Assembly: GCA_905221605.1 (NCBI GenBank)
Contig: CAJNDS010002342.1
Coordinates: 343,001-357,500 of the forward strand
Direction: 5' to 3'
Source: Symbiodinium natans
Taxonomy: Eukaryota > Sar > Dinophyceae > Suessiales > Symbiodiniaceae
DNA length: 14,500 bases
Positions 8,237 to 14,464 of this stretch are shown in pieces. The position numbers and the translations under genes were made by a program. The notes beneath the pieces are model-generated. The model did not search any database, had not been told where the DNA came from, and worked only from the letters and a program-made list of their open reading frames with translations. Each line of letters begins with the position of its first letter. Within the stretch, counting starts at the first letter, position 1.

Positions 8237-8299
8237 TAAGCCCCGCAATGGGTTTTGGAACTAGTTATCCTGTAGTCCTAAGGAGGGGTCAGAACAGGT

Positions 8300-8384
8300 C
8301 CCTAAACCCTAAACCCTGAACCCTGAACCCTAAACCCTAAACCCTAAACCCTGAACCCTCAACCCTAAACCCTAAACCCTAAAC
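8300..8384 (-). repeat. CCCTAAA array with CCCTGAA variants
   Basis: About 12 units. It lies 75 bp upstream of the small exon at 8460. Confidence 0.95.
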
Positions 8385-8459
8385 ATACCAAGGGCTTCTG
8401 ATCCTTAGAAACCCTTGTCTTTTGTTTTGGGGCATGGTGTCTGGTTTGCCTCTGCGCAG

Positions 8460-8495
8460 CACGGGCCCGAAGATGGCACAGAGTGTTTGTCAAAG
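8460..8495 (+). CDS. Small FHA-region exon between GRxxxN and SxxH
   Basis: A 36-nt, phase-0 exon between a good pyrimidine-rich acceptor (TTTGCCTCTGCGCAG) and a donor AAAG|GTTTAG reads HGPEDGTECLSK. Its position and phases fit between the exon ending SNTL and the exon starting TSAHHGEL. The donor GT is the first two bases of a telomere-repeat array. The peptide itself is not diagnostic. Confidence 0.45.
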
Positions 8496-8530
8496 GTTTA
8501 GGGTTTAGGGTTTAGGGTTTAGGGTTTAGG
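8496..8530 (+). repeat. TTTAGGG array, nearly five units
   Basis: Perfect units opening GTTTAGGG immediately after the exon 8460-8495. Confidence 0.96.
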
Positions 8531-8568
8531 TCACAGGCAAGTCCAAGCCGAACTCCCACACCCAAAAT

Positions 8569-8650
8569 CCGAAACCCTAAACATCCTAGCCCTAAAGCCT
8601 CTATTTAGGGTTTTGGTTTTTGGGTTTAGGGTTTAGGGTTTGGGGTTTTT
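8569..8650. repeat. Paired weak CCCTAAA and TTTAGGG arrays
   Basis: Two or three diverged CCCTAAA units (8569-8600) are followed almost directly by TTTAGGG units (8603-8650), forming a potential hairpin. Confidence 0.8.
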
Positions 8651-8668
8651 TAACCCTACCGTAACTAG

Positions 8669-8704
8669 ACTTCAGCACACCACGGCGAACTGCGAGTATT
8701 GGCA
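8669..8704 (+). CDS. Likely FHA SxxH exon (first FHA region)
   Basis: Following AACTAG, phase-0 codons read TSAHHGELRVLA. SAHHGEL parallels SAHHAML in the second FHA region and supplies the conserved S and H of FHA. A GT donor (GCA|GTCAGT) would close it in phase 0. The other frames of this island are also open, so the assignment relies on the motif and phase match. Confidence 0.45.
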
Positions 8705-8771
8705 GTCAGTCCCTCAGGGAGAAGGACCTGCTCGAAGTCATCTCTAGAAGTACCTAAAATCCTACACTGCT

Positions 8772-8828
8772 CCTAAACCACCATCGAAGGGCTCCAGCCG
8801 TGGTTTAGGGTTTAGGGTTCAGGGTCCT
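8772..8828. repeat. Small inverted pair opening a TTTAGGG array
   Basis: CCTAAACCAC (8772-8781) is exactly complementary to GTGGTTTAGG (8800-8809). The right arm runs on into two more telomere units. Confidence 0.8.
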
Positions 8829-8887
8829 TAGTAGGGGGTACTCCAATCCCTATTCAAGAGCTGTCAGTATAAAGGGGGGAGCATCCC
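8822..8887 (+). repeat. Dispersed repeat fragment, part B
   Basis: About 75 percent similar by eye to the reverse complement of 14200-14262. Shared words include TAGGGGGTACT, AATCCCTATT, CTGT.AGTA and CATCCC. Confidence 0.72.
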
Positions 8888-9645
8888 AGCACAGAACCCA
8901 AGCTCCCATGCTCCATGAGCTCCTTTGATGTCGCTCAAGCTGACAGGTCATTCCCGAAGCGGGAATCAGCAGATTTCATTGCGAAATCCAGCTGCTGAGC
9001 TTGAGATACCTCTTTTGTTACAGTAAACTCCAAAAAGTTGGAACATCCTTATCCCTATACCCCAAAAAGGTATACTCAAGGGTTTCCCGGCTCTCACCAT
9101 CCCTAAACCGTGTTCCAACTTTCTGGAGTGTACTGGCATGGGCATGGAGGTAGGAGAGCCTTCATGCAAAAGAGCCAGCGCTAAGCCAGCCGCGAAAACC
9201 GAGAAGAGTGAGCAAAGATGGGGTATGAGGGACCACAGAGTTCGCCCAAACCCCAAACATTGTTAAAGGTTGACAAGAAAGTTAGGCAGACAGAGCTCAG
9301 AAGTTCGCGAAGCCCTTGTCCAACTGTGATCGAGAGCTGGGGCAACCAAGAGCTGACCATCCGGGGGGCTGCCGAACAAATTTAGGCGGTCTCGGAGTTA
9401 GGGTATGTTGGGGTTTGTTGGGGCTCATGAGGTTAAGGAGTTTAGGGTGTAGAGGGCTTAAGGGATTTAGGAGGTTCCCATAAGAATAGGGTAGTTCGGG
9501 GTATCCCCTTTTTGGGAAAATCTCAGATTTTTTCTCGAGAATTCGGTTTCTTTGGGATGTAGGGTTTAGGGCTCAAAAGGGCGAAGGGTTCCGCAAGCCC
9601 AGAAGCCCCGCATCTTTTTCAGCCCCAAACCAACAAATGCCATAG
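8888..9645. other. Inferred intron interior with foldback element
   Basis: Besides the foldback, it carries a 96-codon minus-strand frame (8966-9256) without recognisable domain, a short + frame from an ATG at 8915, and G-rich diverged telomere-like text at 9380-9480. No secure gene. Confidence 0.45.
9021..9135. repeat. Foldback element: 25-bp imperfect inverted repeat
   Basis: Arms 9021-9045 and 9111-9135 pair at 23 of 25 positions (core AAAGTTGGAACA against TGTTCCAACTTT, one mismatch at its edge). A smaller hairpin, TATACC/GGTATA, lies inside the loop. It resembles a MITE or other foldback. Confidence 0.85.
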
Positions 9646-9728
9646 GCACGCCCGAGGTTCTTGGATGGAGAGTTCTGCATCAAAGATTTGGGCTCTACCA
9701 CCGGGACATTCTTCTACCTCCGACCCCA
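9646..9728 (+). CDS. FHA domain exon with DLGSTTGTFF
   Basis: The frame reads ARPRFLDGEFCIKDLGSTTG then TFFYLRP. DGEFCIKDLGSTTGTF is a clear FHA core (FxIxDLGSTxGTF). The acceptor CATAG|G fits. A stop lies directly after CAG at 9730, so the exon must end before it; CCCCA|GTGACG is the nearest GT donor. The joint to the next FHA piece at 10141 is not settled, since phase 1 is needed there. This is the strongest motif in the first FHA region. Confidence 0.65.
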
Positions 9729-10021
9729 GTGACGCTCGGCTGATCTAGCCCGATGCCTCTTTATCGGTAGGTGCCTGAATTCAGAATCCTGGTGCAGTTT
9801 ATTGGGGTATCGGGATCCCAAGTCAACGGGGTGCTGATATCTCCGGGTAGGGAGGGGCTTCAGAGGGAGTGTTTGGGTTGACCGAACTTCAGGGTCTATA
9901 GGGTGTCGGGTTTAAACCAAGGGCTCTTGCCCTTCGGGCTTTGTGCCGAGGTTTTCGGGTCAAAAGCCGCACAGGGAGGGACGTACTGCCTCATAGCACC
10001 ATAGCCACCCCAACTAAACTT

Positions 10022-10095
10022 CCAAACCCTCAACCCTAAACCCGAAACCCCAAACCCTAAACCCTAAACTCTAAACCCTTGTGAAAACCCTAAGC
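10022..10095 (-). repeat. Degenerate CCCTAAA array
   Basis: Units CCCTCAA, CCCGAAA, CCCCAAA and CCCTAAA; about 45 bp upstream of the FHA exon at 10141. Confidence 0.92.
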
Positions 10096-10140
10096 CCAAT
10101 TCGATAGCAACTTCGCCCCAAAGCCTGAACTCTCACCAAG

Positions 10141-10196
10141 GCCAGTTCCAGATATTCCCGGGGTTGATGATCAAGCTGGGCGAGACCGAAATGCAG
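10141..10196 (+). CDS. FHA domain exon, C-terminal strands (LGETE)
   Basis: The frame reads QFQIFPGLMIKLGETEMQ, matching the end of an FHA domain (xFxLxxGxxIxLGxTExx). The acceptor is CACCAAG|GC; the donor is CAG|GCAGCA, a GC donor in phase 0, the same type as at 12588. Read-through meets a stop at 10211. A CCCTAAA-rich array lies about 45 bp upstream and a TTTAGGG array starts 25 bp downstream, giving the same cassette as the exon at 7994. Confidence 0.6.
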
Positions 10197-10220
10197 GCAG
10201 CACTGAAGATGTGAGCTGTG

Positions 10221-10298
10221 GGGTTTAGGGTTTAGGGTTAAGGGTTTAGGGTCTAGGGTCTTAGGGTTGGGGTTTAGGGTTTAGGGTCTTAGGGTTTT
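10221..10298 (+). repeat. Degenerate TTTAGGG array
   Basis: About ten units with TCTAGGG, TCTTAGGG and TTAAGGG variants; starts 25 bp after the GC donor at 10197. Confidence 0.93.
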
Positions 10299-10358
10299 CG
10301 GGCTTTATAGCCAGCCCTCTATCACCCTATGCACTGCACCCCGAAGGTCCTGTCGCAG

Positions 10359-10404
10359 AGTCCTTCGCCTCGTGGTACGGAGCTGTCCGTGATGTTCTAC
10401 GAGG
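10359..10404 (+). CDS. Possible exon after the first FHA domain
   Basis: After GTCCTGTCGCAG, phase-0 codons read SPSPRGTELSVMFYEG. The phase matches the preceding exon. ELSVMFYEG resembles the first strand of an FHA domain, hinting at a further repeat, but nothing downstream confirms it. A GC donor after GAGG is one option; the frame stays open further. Confidence 0.33.
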
Positions 10405-10500
10405 GCCGCTCCGCAGAAAGAGGAAAGGGCCAAAGTTTTCGGGGTTTTTTGTTCTTTTCATTGATACAATACCCAAAAAGAGTCGTAATCAAGATAGTGT

Positions 10501-10556
10501 AAACCCTAAACCCTAAACCCTAAACCCTAAACCCTAAACCCTAAACCCTAAACCCT
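10501..10556 (-). repeat. CCCTAAA array, seven units
   Basis: Seven perfect units plus partial ends, upstream of a small possible exon (10581-10610) that ends GAAG|GTTTAG. Confidence 0.96.
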
Positions 10557-10688
10557 GAAGGTTCTACGAAGTTGATGCAGGGTGCCGGCTTCCGGTTTCA
10601 GGGCCTGAAGGTTTAGAGTCTCGGGGTGCGCAGTCGAGCCGCGCGAAGGCGGGTCCTTTTGTTTTGGTGTTGCCGTCGTTGTTCTTCT

Positions 10689-10760
10689 GTTTAGGGTCTA
10701 GGGTTTAGGGTTTAGGGTTTAGGGTTTAGGGTTTAGGGTTTACTCTTATAAACCCTAAAG
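10689..10760. repeat. TTTAGGG array ending in a palindrome
   Basis: About seven TTTAGGG units (to 10742). The last 12 bases, 10731-10742, pair with 10749-10760 at 11 of 12 positions across a 6-base loop. Confidence 0.92.
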
Positions 10761-10833
10761 CCTAAAGCAGGTGTAAGAGTTACCAGCTCATGCATAAAAA
10801 TGGGCTCATTGCTGGGCTTGAAGGGGCTAACTC

Positions 10834-10888
10834 CAAACCCTAAACCCTAAATCCTAAACCCTAAACCCTAAACCTCAAACCTCTAAAC
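10834..10888 (-). repeat. CCCTAAA array
   Basis: About seven units with CCTAAAT and CCTCAAA variants. Confidence 0.94.
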
Positions 10889-10961
10889 CAACCATAAAGC
10901 AAGCAAGCCGTAAACTTGGCAGCCCCTCTGAAACTCAATGCACGCAACCCACCCATCCCAG

Positions 10962-11010
10962 GGCCGTTTGCTGGACACAAGGCTGGCAGGGTGCGTGACC
11001 AACCGCGCAG
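10962..11010 (+). CDS. Short exon-like island before the RRM gene
   Basis: It lies between CCCATCCCAG and CGCGCAG|GTTTAG. One frame reads GRLLDTRLAGCVTNRA and another PFAGHKAGRVRDQPR. The second leaves phase 2, which would fit the second FHA region at 12218. A CCCTAAA array lies upstream and a TTTAGGG array starts at the donor. Confidence 0.35.
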
Positions 11011-11061
11011 GTTTAGGGTTTAGGGTTTAGAGTTTAGGGTTCAGGGTTTAGAGGGTTTAGG
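11011..11061 (+). repeat. TTTAGGG array
   Basis: About seven units with TTTAGAG and TTCAGGG variants, opening GTTTAGGG after CGCGCAG. Confidence 0.94.
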
Positions 11062-11325
11062 GCCTATGTACCATAAAGGGCGGCAGAGATGTGGACTGAA
11101 ATGCCCAGGTGGTTTGCAGCTTGAAAACCCTTGCTCTTTGCGTCGATCTGCCCTGTTCGCCGGAAGCCGCTGCTCACCAGGATAGCAGCATGCGACACGA
11201 GTTGCCATGTCCATGTTCATGACCGGAGAAACCTGACAGCTCTTTATCCACCCGTGTGCGCCACTGTTCTGCACCCTGGGTTTCAAAAACGGTGGATTTC
11301 AGGGGTGGGTAGGTAGCAGCAAGCC

Positions 11326-11931
11326 ATGGCGAGCCCTGCGGGGACCCCGGTGGCCACTCCTGCAACGAAGCCCAGCGCGCCCCCCAGCGAGGAGCTTTTC
11401 GTCACGGGGCTCCCCGTGGATTGCACGGACGATCTTGTCAAACAGATCTTCAGCCAGTATGGGTCCGTCAAGGATGTGAAGGTTCTCCCAGTGGCTGCAG
11501 GCAAGAAGGCCCGTGCAGCCTTTGTGGACATGAAGTCTGTGGAGGAAGCCAAGTGGGTCGTGACACACGTGCACACCAATGTGCCGCAGGGCTTGTCGAA
11601 CCCATTGGAGGTAACCTATGCCACCCCTAGGTCACAGCGGGGCGGTGGCAAGGGAAAGGGTGGGGGTGGCAAGGGCATGCCGGCAATGATGATGCAAATG
11701 ATGGCGATGATGATGTCCAGCATGGGCGGGGGTAAAGGCACGGGAGCTTGGGGTGCTGGTGGTGGTGGTGGAGGAGGAGGCGGGGGCGCTGACCCCAAAA
11801 ACCACGACCCAACCAAGTACAAGACGGTGCTGTGCAGGATGTTCATGGGAGAAGGCAGCTGCTTCAGGGGTGCTGACTGCACCTTTGCACACGGCATGCA
11901 CGACCTCAGAGCTGGCGGCCGGGGGCAATGA
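11326..11931 (+). CDS. RRM and CCCH zinc-finger RNA-binding protein, intronless, 201 aa
   Basis: The ORF encodes a likely RNA-binding regulatory protein. An RRM spans about residues 22-100: RNP2 is LFVTGL (25-30), RNP1 is KARAAFVD (61-68), and the last strand is LEVTYA. A glycine/lysine-rich and methionine-rich linker follows (about 104-157), with GGGKGKGGGGKG, a Met cluster and a run of ten glycines. A C-terminal CCCH finger (about 166-190) has spacing C-X8-C-X5-C-X3-H, led by KYKTVLC as in the TTP-type family. The ATG lies in a strong context (GCAAGCCATGG), and a plausible splice or trans-splice acceptor (GATTTCAG) is 23 nt upstream. The gene is intronless although all neighbouring coding sequence is cut into tiny exons. 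The specific RNA target is unknown. Gene and domains are secure from sequence; the role in mRNA control is inferred from the families. Confidence 0.9.
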   Translation: MASPAGTPVATPATKPSAPPSEELFVTGLPVDCTDDLVKQIFSQYGSVKDVKVLPVAAGKKARAAFVDMKSVEEAKWVVTHVHTNVPQGLSNPLEVTYATPRSQRGGGKGKGGGGKGMPAMMMQMMAMMMSSMGGGKGTGAWGAGGGGGGGGGGADPKNHDPTKYKTVLCRMFMGEGSCFRGADCTFAHGMHDLRAGGRGQ

Positions 11932-12217
11932 CCTACAAGGCAGAGGGAGTCCGAAGCCCGGTATCGAACCATTGACACGCACATGGTACCAACCTGCTCC
12001 TTGGCGTTGCGGTCGTGGGATGGAAAATGGCAGCCTCCGGGAAGTTTGCACATGCTTCCATTGACATCAGTTGCTTCATGCCAGCGTGCATTGTGGGATG
12101 TGATTTCTTTGTAGCTGGTCGTTCAGCCTGTGCATGTGGACTAGCATGGCACTTGCGCAAACGCCTTCAGCCGAAAGGCGGAAAGCCCTATATAAGGCTC
12201 AGAAGATGCGTAATTAG
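11932..12217. other. 3' flank of the RRM gene and possible FHA leader
   Basis: No polyadenylation signal of AATAAA type is seen. A frame is open from 12015 into the FHA exon, but its upstream part has no FHA character. An alternative ATG at 12146, in a good context (AGCATGG), opens a 24-codon frame ending at 12217 that is one base out of register with the FHA exon. Confidence 0.4.
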
Positions 12218-12321
12218 TGCGCCGTGCCCTTTGACTGGCCAGCACTGGCAGGTGACAGTACCCGCAGCTGGAATCACCATCGGCAGGGTGTCCGACAACA
12301 CCCTGGTCCTTCTGCAAGATG
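12218..12321 (+). CDS. FHA domain, first exon seen (second FHA region)
   Basis: Translation gives the first half of a forkhead-associated domain: PLTGQHWQVTVPAAG followed by ITIGRVSDNTLVLLQDG. The GR and N of the GRxxxN phosphothreonine-binding loop are present. The exon ends in phase 1 at a GT donor (GATG|GTCTCG), and the split glycine codon is completed by the next exon. The 5' edge is uncertain. An acceptor after ATTAG at 12217 fits the frame, but the same frame stays open upstream to 12015. A different frame has an attractive ATG at 12146 followed by 23 sense codons (MALAQTPSAERRK...), which would need a one-base shift to join. FHA identity is clear; the gene start is not. Confidence 0.72.
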
Positions 12322-12528
12322 GTCTCGTGGTTGAAAGTTCGGGCGCTTTGGGCTTCAGGAGACACCGCTGCTCAGGACAGGTGTAGCTTATAGCGACTTA
12401 CTAGTGGCCGGCCTCTGAAATGCTCCTTGTCGCTTGTAGCTTATGGGTTCTGTTGCAAAGAACTAGGGCAAGACAGCCCACAATCTATCCACGTGGGCCC
12501 ACGTTACTCTGTAGCCTCCGATGCCAAG

Positions 12529-12587
12529 GAACTGTATCAGCTCATCATGCCATGCTCTTCCACGAGAACAGCAACTTCTTCATCCAG
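12529..12587 (+). CDS. FHA domain, second exon (SxxH segment)
   Basis: The 59-nt exon encodes GTVSAHHAMLFHENSNFFIQ, the SxxHA segment and following strand that contact the phosphopeptide in FHA domains. Its acceptor is CCAAG|GA, and the phase matches the upstream exon exactly, joining ...LLQD to GTVSAHH. The donor is CAG|GCGTCT, a GC donor; no GT donor gives the same continuation. The flanking introns are 207 nt (GT-AG) and 453 nt (GC-AG). Confidence 0.77.
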
Positions 12588-12640
12588 GCGTCTTGGAGTG
12601 CTGTGGCCGTGCCTCAGCCTACGGGAACTGGGGTCTGGGG

Positions 12641-12722
12641 ATGCTTAGGGTGTAGGGAGGGTGTAGGTAGGGTTTAGGGTTTAGGGTTTGGGGTTTAGGG
12701 TTTAGGTTTTAGGTTTTAAGGT
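12641..12722 (+). repeat. TTTAGGG array inside an FHA intron
   Basis: About ten units, partly degenerate (GTGTAGGG, TTTGGGG, TTTTAGG), starting 53 bp after the GC donor at 12588. Confidence 0.94.
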
Positions 12723-12857
12723 TCGTGGATGCCTAGAAGTATCAGGCTTGACATGCCTACACAATTTGCCATCGTGCGGCTCGTGGACATCTGAGTGCCA
12801 TTGCCCACTCGACCACCCCCACATGGCAGATGGATGCCTTTACGGGGTTTTCTCTGA

Positions 12858-12889
12858 TTTTTTTTTTTCGGGGGGGGGGGGGGGGGGGG
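12858..12889 (+). repeat. T11-C-G20 homopolymer tract in the same intron
   Basis: Eleven T, one C, then twenty G. The G run may be length-unstable in sequencing. Confidence 0.9.
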
Positions 12890-13040
12890 ATGGATCCTGT
12901 TTTTGATCTTAAGTTTGAATAGCTCCCCACATGGTTGCACACAGGAGGATATGGGTGGGTAGGTCCATATGCCAATCCGCTTTCAAGTCTACACTCTTGT
13001 ATCCCTCGACCCTTTAACCCGAGATATTTTCCCCGCCTAG

Positions 13041-13133
13041 ACCCTGAAGGACCTGGGCAGCTGCAATGGCACCTGTGTACGACTGAGTGAAGAGCGAATC
13101 AGCAGCGACTGGCACCCCATCATGGATGGGGAC
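13041..13133 (+). CDS. FHA domain, third exon (DLGSCNGT segment)
   Basis: The exon continues the FHA fold in phase 0: TLKDLGSCNGTCVRLSEER, then ISSDWHPIMDGD. DLGSxNGT is the family's most conserved C-terminal signature, and MDGD fits the turn before the next strand. The acceptor is CGCCTAG|ACC; the likely donor is GAC|GTGCCC. Reading stays open past this donor to 13448, but that translation has no FHA character and is taken as intron read-through. Confidence 0.77.
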
Positions 13134-13635
13134 GTGCCCGACTTAGCTGGGATTTGGCGTGCAAGTTCGCCGCTAAAGCATCCTAGCCCTAAACCGCACA
13201 CCCTGGACTTGTTTATGATCGGGAATGAGGGAAGTTCGGCAGTCACAGGGCTTTCTACTCTTAAAACCGTCGGTTTAGGTCATACCTCCGGCTTGACTTG
13301 CCTCCGCCGTTTCAGCCACCCTAATGCCATTTGGTGTGTTGTACTTCATCTTGGTAGCAAGGTCGTGCCGAAACCCTCTCATAAAAAGTCAATCGCTTCA
13401 CTTATTCCAGATTGGTCTTTCTTGAATGTAGGCCTTCCATCGCAGTGACTTCTTTCGGCTTGATGTGGATCAAACTCCGGATGCTCGTGCGGCTACGTGA
13501 GGATAGTGAGTAAAAAGGAAACCCTACAGTAAACCTAAATCCAATTATGTTCTGAGGTTAGCTGGAATCTGGAGCATGCGGTACCTTCAGTGGGGGAGTT
13601 GAGAGTTTAGAGATGTGTCTGAAAATGTGTTTCAG

Positions 13636-13687
13636 GAACAAGAACATGAACATGCGAATTCATACTTCAGGATTGAATGTGAAATTC
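13636..13687 (+). CDS. Possible fourth exon of the second FHA gene
   Basis: A phase-0 exon after GTGTTTCAG would add EQEHEHANSYFRIECEI. FRIECEI resembles the FHA strand that follows the DGD turn (usually FRIG..EI). The donor is the strong consensus C|GTGAGTAA, leaving phase 1. The phase matches the candidate exon at 14109, where C|GT gives arginine. The recognisable motif is short, so this is tentative. Confidence 0.42.
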
Positions 13688-13778
13688 GTGAGTAATGTTT
13701 AGGTCTTTGTTTTGCGGCACATGCAATCTCTGGGTTTGGATCCATTAGCCAGATGTATTCATCCTCTTTGCCACACCC

Positions 13779-13800
13779 CTAAACCCTAAACCCTAAACCC
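13779..13800 (-). repeat. Short CCCTAAA array
   Basis: Three units within the possible last FHA intron; a further two-unit copy lies at 13898-13914. Confidence 0.9.
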
Positions 13801-14035
13801 ACTGATGTTCTTTAACCTCAAATCATGAAATGCCACACAATATCCTACCGGCTTCTGCTGTATCATATCTGCTGGCCACTCGTTCAATCAGTCTTTACCC
13901 TAAACCCTAAACCCCAAGGCCGAGCAACACTGACTGCTATCAACTGCGCAAAAAAAGCAGAGCAACATGTCAGGCACACGTTGTCCTATTCAAGGCGCTG
14001 TAAACAATCTCCCGCCCGAAAACCTTTCCTCACTC

Positions 14036-14101
14036 CACCCTAACCCCAAACCCTTAACCCCAAGCCCTAAACCCTAAGCCCTAAACCCTAAACCCTAAAC
14101 A
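14036..14101 (-). repeat. CCCTAAA array
   Basis: About nine units with CCCCAAA and CCCTAAG variants, ending just before the possible acceptor at 14108. Confidence 0.94.
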
Positions 14102-14108
14102 AACTCAG

Positions 14109-14165
14109 GTGCTGGGAGCTGGCTGTACAAAGATCCGATGCAAAGTCCGACATCCGTGAAAAGAC
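14109..14165 (+). CDS. Possible fifth exon of the second FHA gene
   Basis: After the acceptor AACTCAG, in the phase left by the candidate exon at 13636-13687, the frame reads AGSWLYKDPMQSPTSVKRR without stops. A possible GT donor is at 14166. A CCCTAAA array ends about 5 bp upstream of the acceptor region, as at other inferred acceptors here. The peptide is not recognised. Confidence 0.33.
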
Positions 14166-14199
14166 GTGCTAATTTGTGGGGGGATAGGGGTCGGAATTT

Positions 14200-14392
14200 G
14201 GGATGTTCCCCTCTTTACTAACAGTCCCTAATAGGGATTATAGTACCCCCTATTATAGACCCTATTCAGGACGGTTAGTATAATAGTCGGAATAGTTACC
14301 TATCGTGTTCCCCCACTGTCTTGTACGAAAATAAGGAACCCTGATATAGACCCCAAAGTAGTAGGATCCCCTTATAAACAGGACCCCAAAAA
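14200..14392 (-). repeat. Dispersed repeat, fuller copy
   Basis: Its two ends match 8822-8887 and 8170-8236 in inverted orientation, so a repeat family of at least about 190 bp is present. The palindrome 14216-14280 is part of it. Confidence 0.75.
14216..14280. repeat. Long near-perfect palindrome
   Basis: Thirty positions from each end pair as 24 Watson-Crick, 2 wobble and 4 mismatches, leaving about a 5-base loop. Confidence 0.85.
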
Positions 14393-14449
14393 GGGTGCCC
14401 CCATTTCATAAACCCCCTTATGGTCCCTTCCCTTATAATATACATGTAA

Positions 14450-14464
14450 ATATATATATATATA
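14450..14464. repeat. AT microsatellite
   Basis: Fifteen bases of alternating A and T; a 15-base C run follows at 14482-14496. Confidence 0.9.

Noticed and set aside
9326-9382. ELTIRGAAEQ-like segment as another FHA strand
   Set aside because: It resembles FHA text, but no donor fits before the stop at 9383 and it is not needed to complete the domain; kept only as a note.
9771-9875. PEFRILVQFIGVSG frame as the last FHA strand
   Set aside because: It would need a 42-nt intron in the wrong phase, and the LGETE exon at 10141 better fills that place.
11062-11325. Relic of the dinoflagellate spliced leader upstream of the RRM gene
   Set aside because: No match to the conserved leader end (TTTTGGCTCAAG) was found by eye here or elsewhere in the window.
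11958-11998. B-box-like GGTTCGATACC on the minus strand
   Set aside because: The T stem pairs at only two or three positions and there is no room for an anticodon arm; not enough for a tRNA or SINE call.
11283-12053. Several minus-strand frames of 61-145 codons
   Set aside because: They are shadows of the GC-rich RRM-CCCH gene, with His/Pro-rich translations of its Gly/Met linker.
13122-13448. 108-codon frame starting MDGDV
   Set aside because: Its first residues belong to the FHA exon; the rest is intron read-through past the donor at 13134.
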